This document shows, one piece after another, positions 13,345 to 14,071 of a DNA stretch of 14,071 nucleotides. The notes below the pieces were generated by a model that was not told where the DNA came from, searched no databases, and was given only the letters and a program-made list of their open reading frames with translations. Source of the DNA: Candidatus Neomicrothrix sp. UBA7388 (lineage in GTDB: Bacteria > Actinomycetota > Acidimicrobiia > Acidimicrobiales > Poriferisodalaceae); the NCBI GenBank assembly GCA_002470695.1, contig DKNM01000048.1:8348-22418 (forward strand). The letters are read 5' to 3'. Made by a program: the position numbers and the translations under genes. The first letter of the stretch is position 1, and every line of letters starts with the position of its first letter.

Positions 13345-14071
13345 ATGCTGAGTCTTGGTCGGGTTATTTGTGTCGCAATTCTGTTGTCCGTCTCTTGTGG
13401 ATCAGACTCGTCGACTGAATTCGACACAATTGCTTCGATCTCGAATCCGCCGCAGGCCGTATCGATCCAGTGCTATTCAACTCATGACACTGTGAATTTC
13501 ACCGTCGCCGCGGATGGTAACCATTTGACTTGGGAGTTTGATAGGAATCCAGAAGTGTCGAAGATGTTGCTTCGGACTCGTCCGTCGGGAACCAAAGTCG
13601 ACGATCATCGGAACTTTCATAACGGAGGCTACGGCTTACTTTGGTACCAGCAAGTAGAGATACCGATCCGGGAAGGACTCTCGTATCAAGTGGAACTTCC
13701 GCGACAAGAAGGACCACAAGCGACAGTCGATGTTGATCTCGTCACCACTCACTCTGATGGAAGTGAGTGCGAATCGAGAATTTTTTCAAACTTTATTTAC
13801 CCTTCCCTGACCAGTGGTCAGCGTGAGCTGCTGGTCCCCCAAGGAGTGACAGTTGATTTGAATCGGTACTCCGACCTCGAAGTTCCGGCCCCGACAGTTG
13901 AGGCGTTGGTTCATGCTTTCTCCGCTTATCACGGGCGCAGCATCAACGGCGATGAGGAGCCGGAATATTCACGCTGGTCGGTGGAGGCAAACAAGACAAT
14001 TCGCGACTATTCGCCGAAGCTTCGTTACTTCCTCTTCGGAAGCGAAACGGAAATTGGGAATTGGTGGGCGG
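13345..14071 (+). CDS. Secreted lipoprotein of unknown function (partial, C-terminus beyond window)
   Basis: An open frame of 242 codons running off the right edge. The N-terminus MLSLGRVICVAILLSVSC is a short lipoprotein signal peptide with Cys18 as the likely lipidated residue. The residue three before it is Ser rather than the usual Leu, so the lipobox is slightly off. A Ser/Asp/Thr-rich linker follows (GSDSSTEFDT), then a beta-rich region with cysteines at C43 and near 142 that could pair, and YSRWSVEANKTIRDYSPKLRYFLFGS near the cut end. I recognise no family. It begins 14 bases after the amidohydrolase, same strand. Codon use and start context resemble the neighbours, so it looks native and expressed. 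Function unknown; probably an extracytoplasmic membrane-anchored protein. Confidence 0.75.
   Translation, partial: MLSLGRVICVAILLSVSCGSDSSTEFDTIASISNPPQAVSIQCYSTHDTVNFTVAADGNHLTWEFDRNPEVSKMLLRTRPSGTKVDDHRNFHNGGYGLLWYQQVEIPIREGLSYQVELPRQEGPQATVDVDLVTTHSDGSECESRIFSNFIYPSLTSGQRELLVPQGVTVDLNRYSDLEVPAPTVEALVHAFSAYHGRSINGDEEPEYSRWSVEANKTIRDYSPKLRYFLFGSETEIGNWWA

Noticed and set aside
1..14071. tRNA/rRNA genes, CRISPR arrays, insertion sequences, phage or toxin-antitoxin genes
   Set aside because: None seen on either strand: no regularly spaced repeats, cloverleaf sequences, transposase motifs or terminal inverted repeats.

Overview
The window carries eleven protein-coding genes on both strands. 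Two are cut by the edges: an iron-type alcohol dehydrogenase on the left and a lipoprotein on the right. There are no RNA genes, CRISPR arrays, transposases or phage genes, and no gene-free stretch exceeds about 230 bases. Base composition looks moderate (about 50% GC by eye). Several genes seem to lack a leader: a TAnnnT -10 hexamer lies exactly six bases before the ATG, a pattern best known from Actinobacteria and Deinococcus. Together with the cobalamin genes, the actinobacterial style of the metal-regulated operator and the IlvD/amidohydrolase types, this suggests an actinobacterium, perhaps an aquatic Acidimicrobiia-like lineage. That placement is an inference with modest confidence.

Left part (1-3717): a divergent metal-response locus. 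A flavoprotein (1137-2375) and an iron-type alcohol dehydrogenase (1-1106) form a minus-strand operon. A COG0523 GTPase (2503-3717) faces away from them. The 127-base gap holds two Fur/Zur-like palindromes. Each is followed, at identical spacings, by a -10 hexamer and a start codon: box, 7 nt, TAAGnT, 6 nt, ATG. Both arms therefore look like targets of the same repressor, most likely Zur. COG0523 GTPases are classic Zur targets, and an iron-type dehydrogenase would suit zinc sparing.

Middle (3946-6406): two convergent late cobalamin genes, cobQ (cobyric acid synthase) and cobD/cbiB (adenosylcobinamide-phosphate synthase). No B12 riboswitch is visible in front of either.

Right part (6604-14071): an accessory catabolic-looking region. 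It holds a FAD-dependent oxidoreductase with an N-terminal beta-rich domain, a small membrane-anchored cupredoxin-like protein, an MFS transporter, a divergent IlvD/EDD-family dehydratase, a COG3618-type amidohydrolase (lactonase-like) transcribed divergently from it, and a truncated secreted lipoprotein of unknown function. Transporter, lactonase-like hydrolase and aldonate-type dehydratase would fit uptake and non-phosphorylative breakdown of a sugar or sugar acid. The substrate cannot be read from the sequence.
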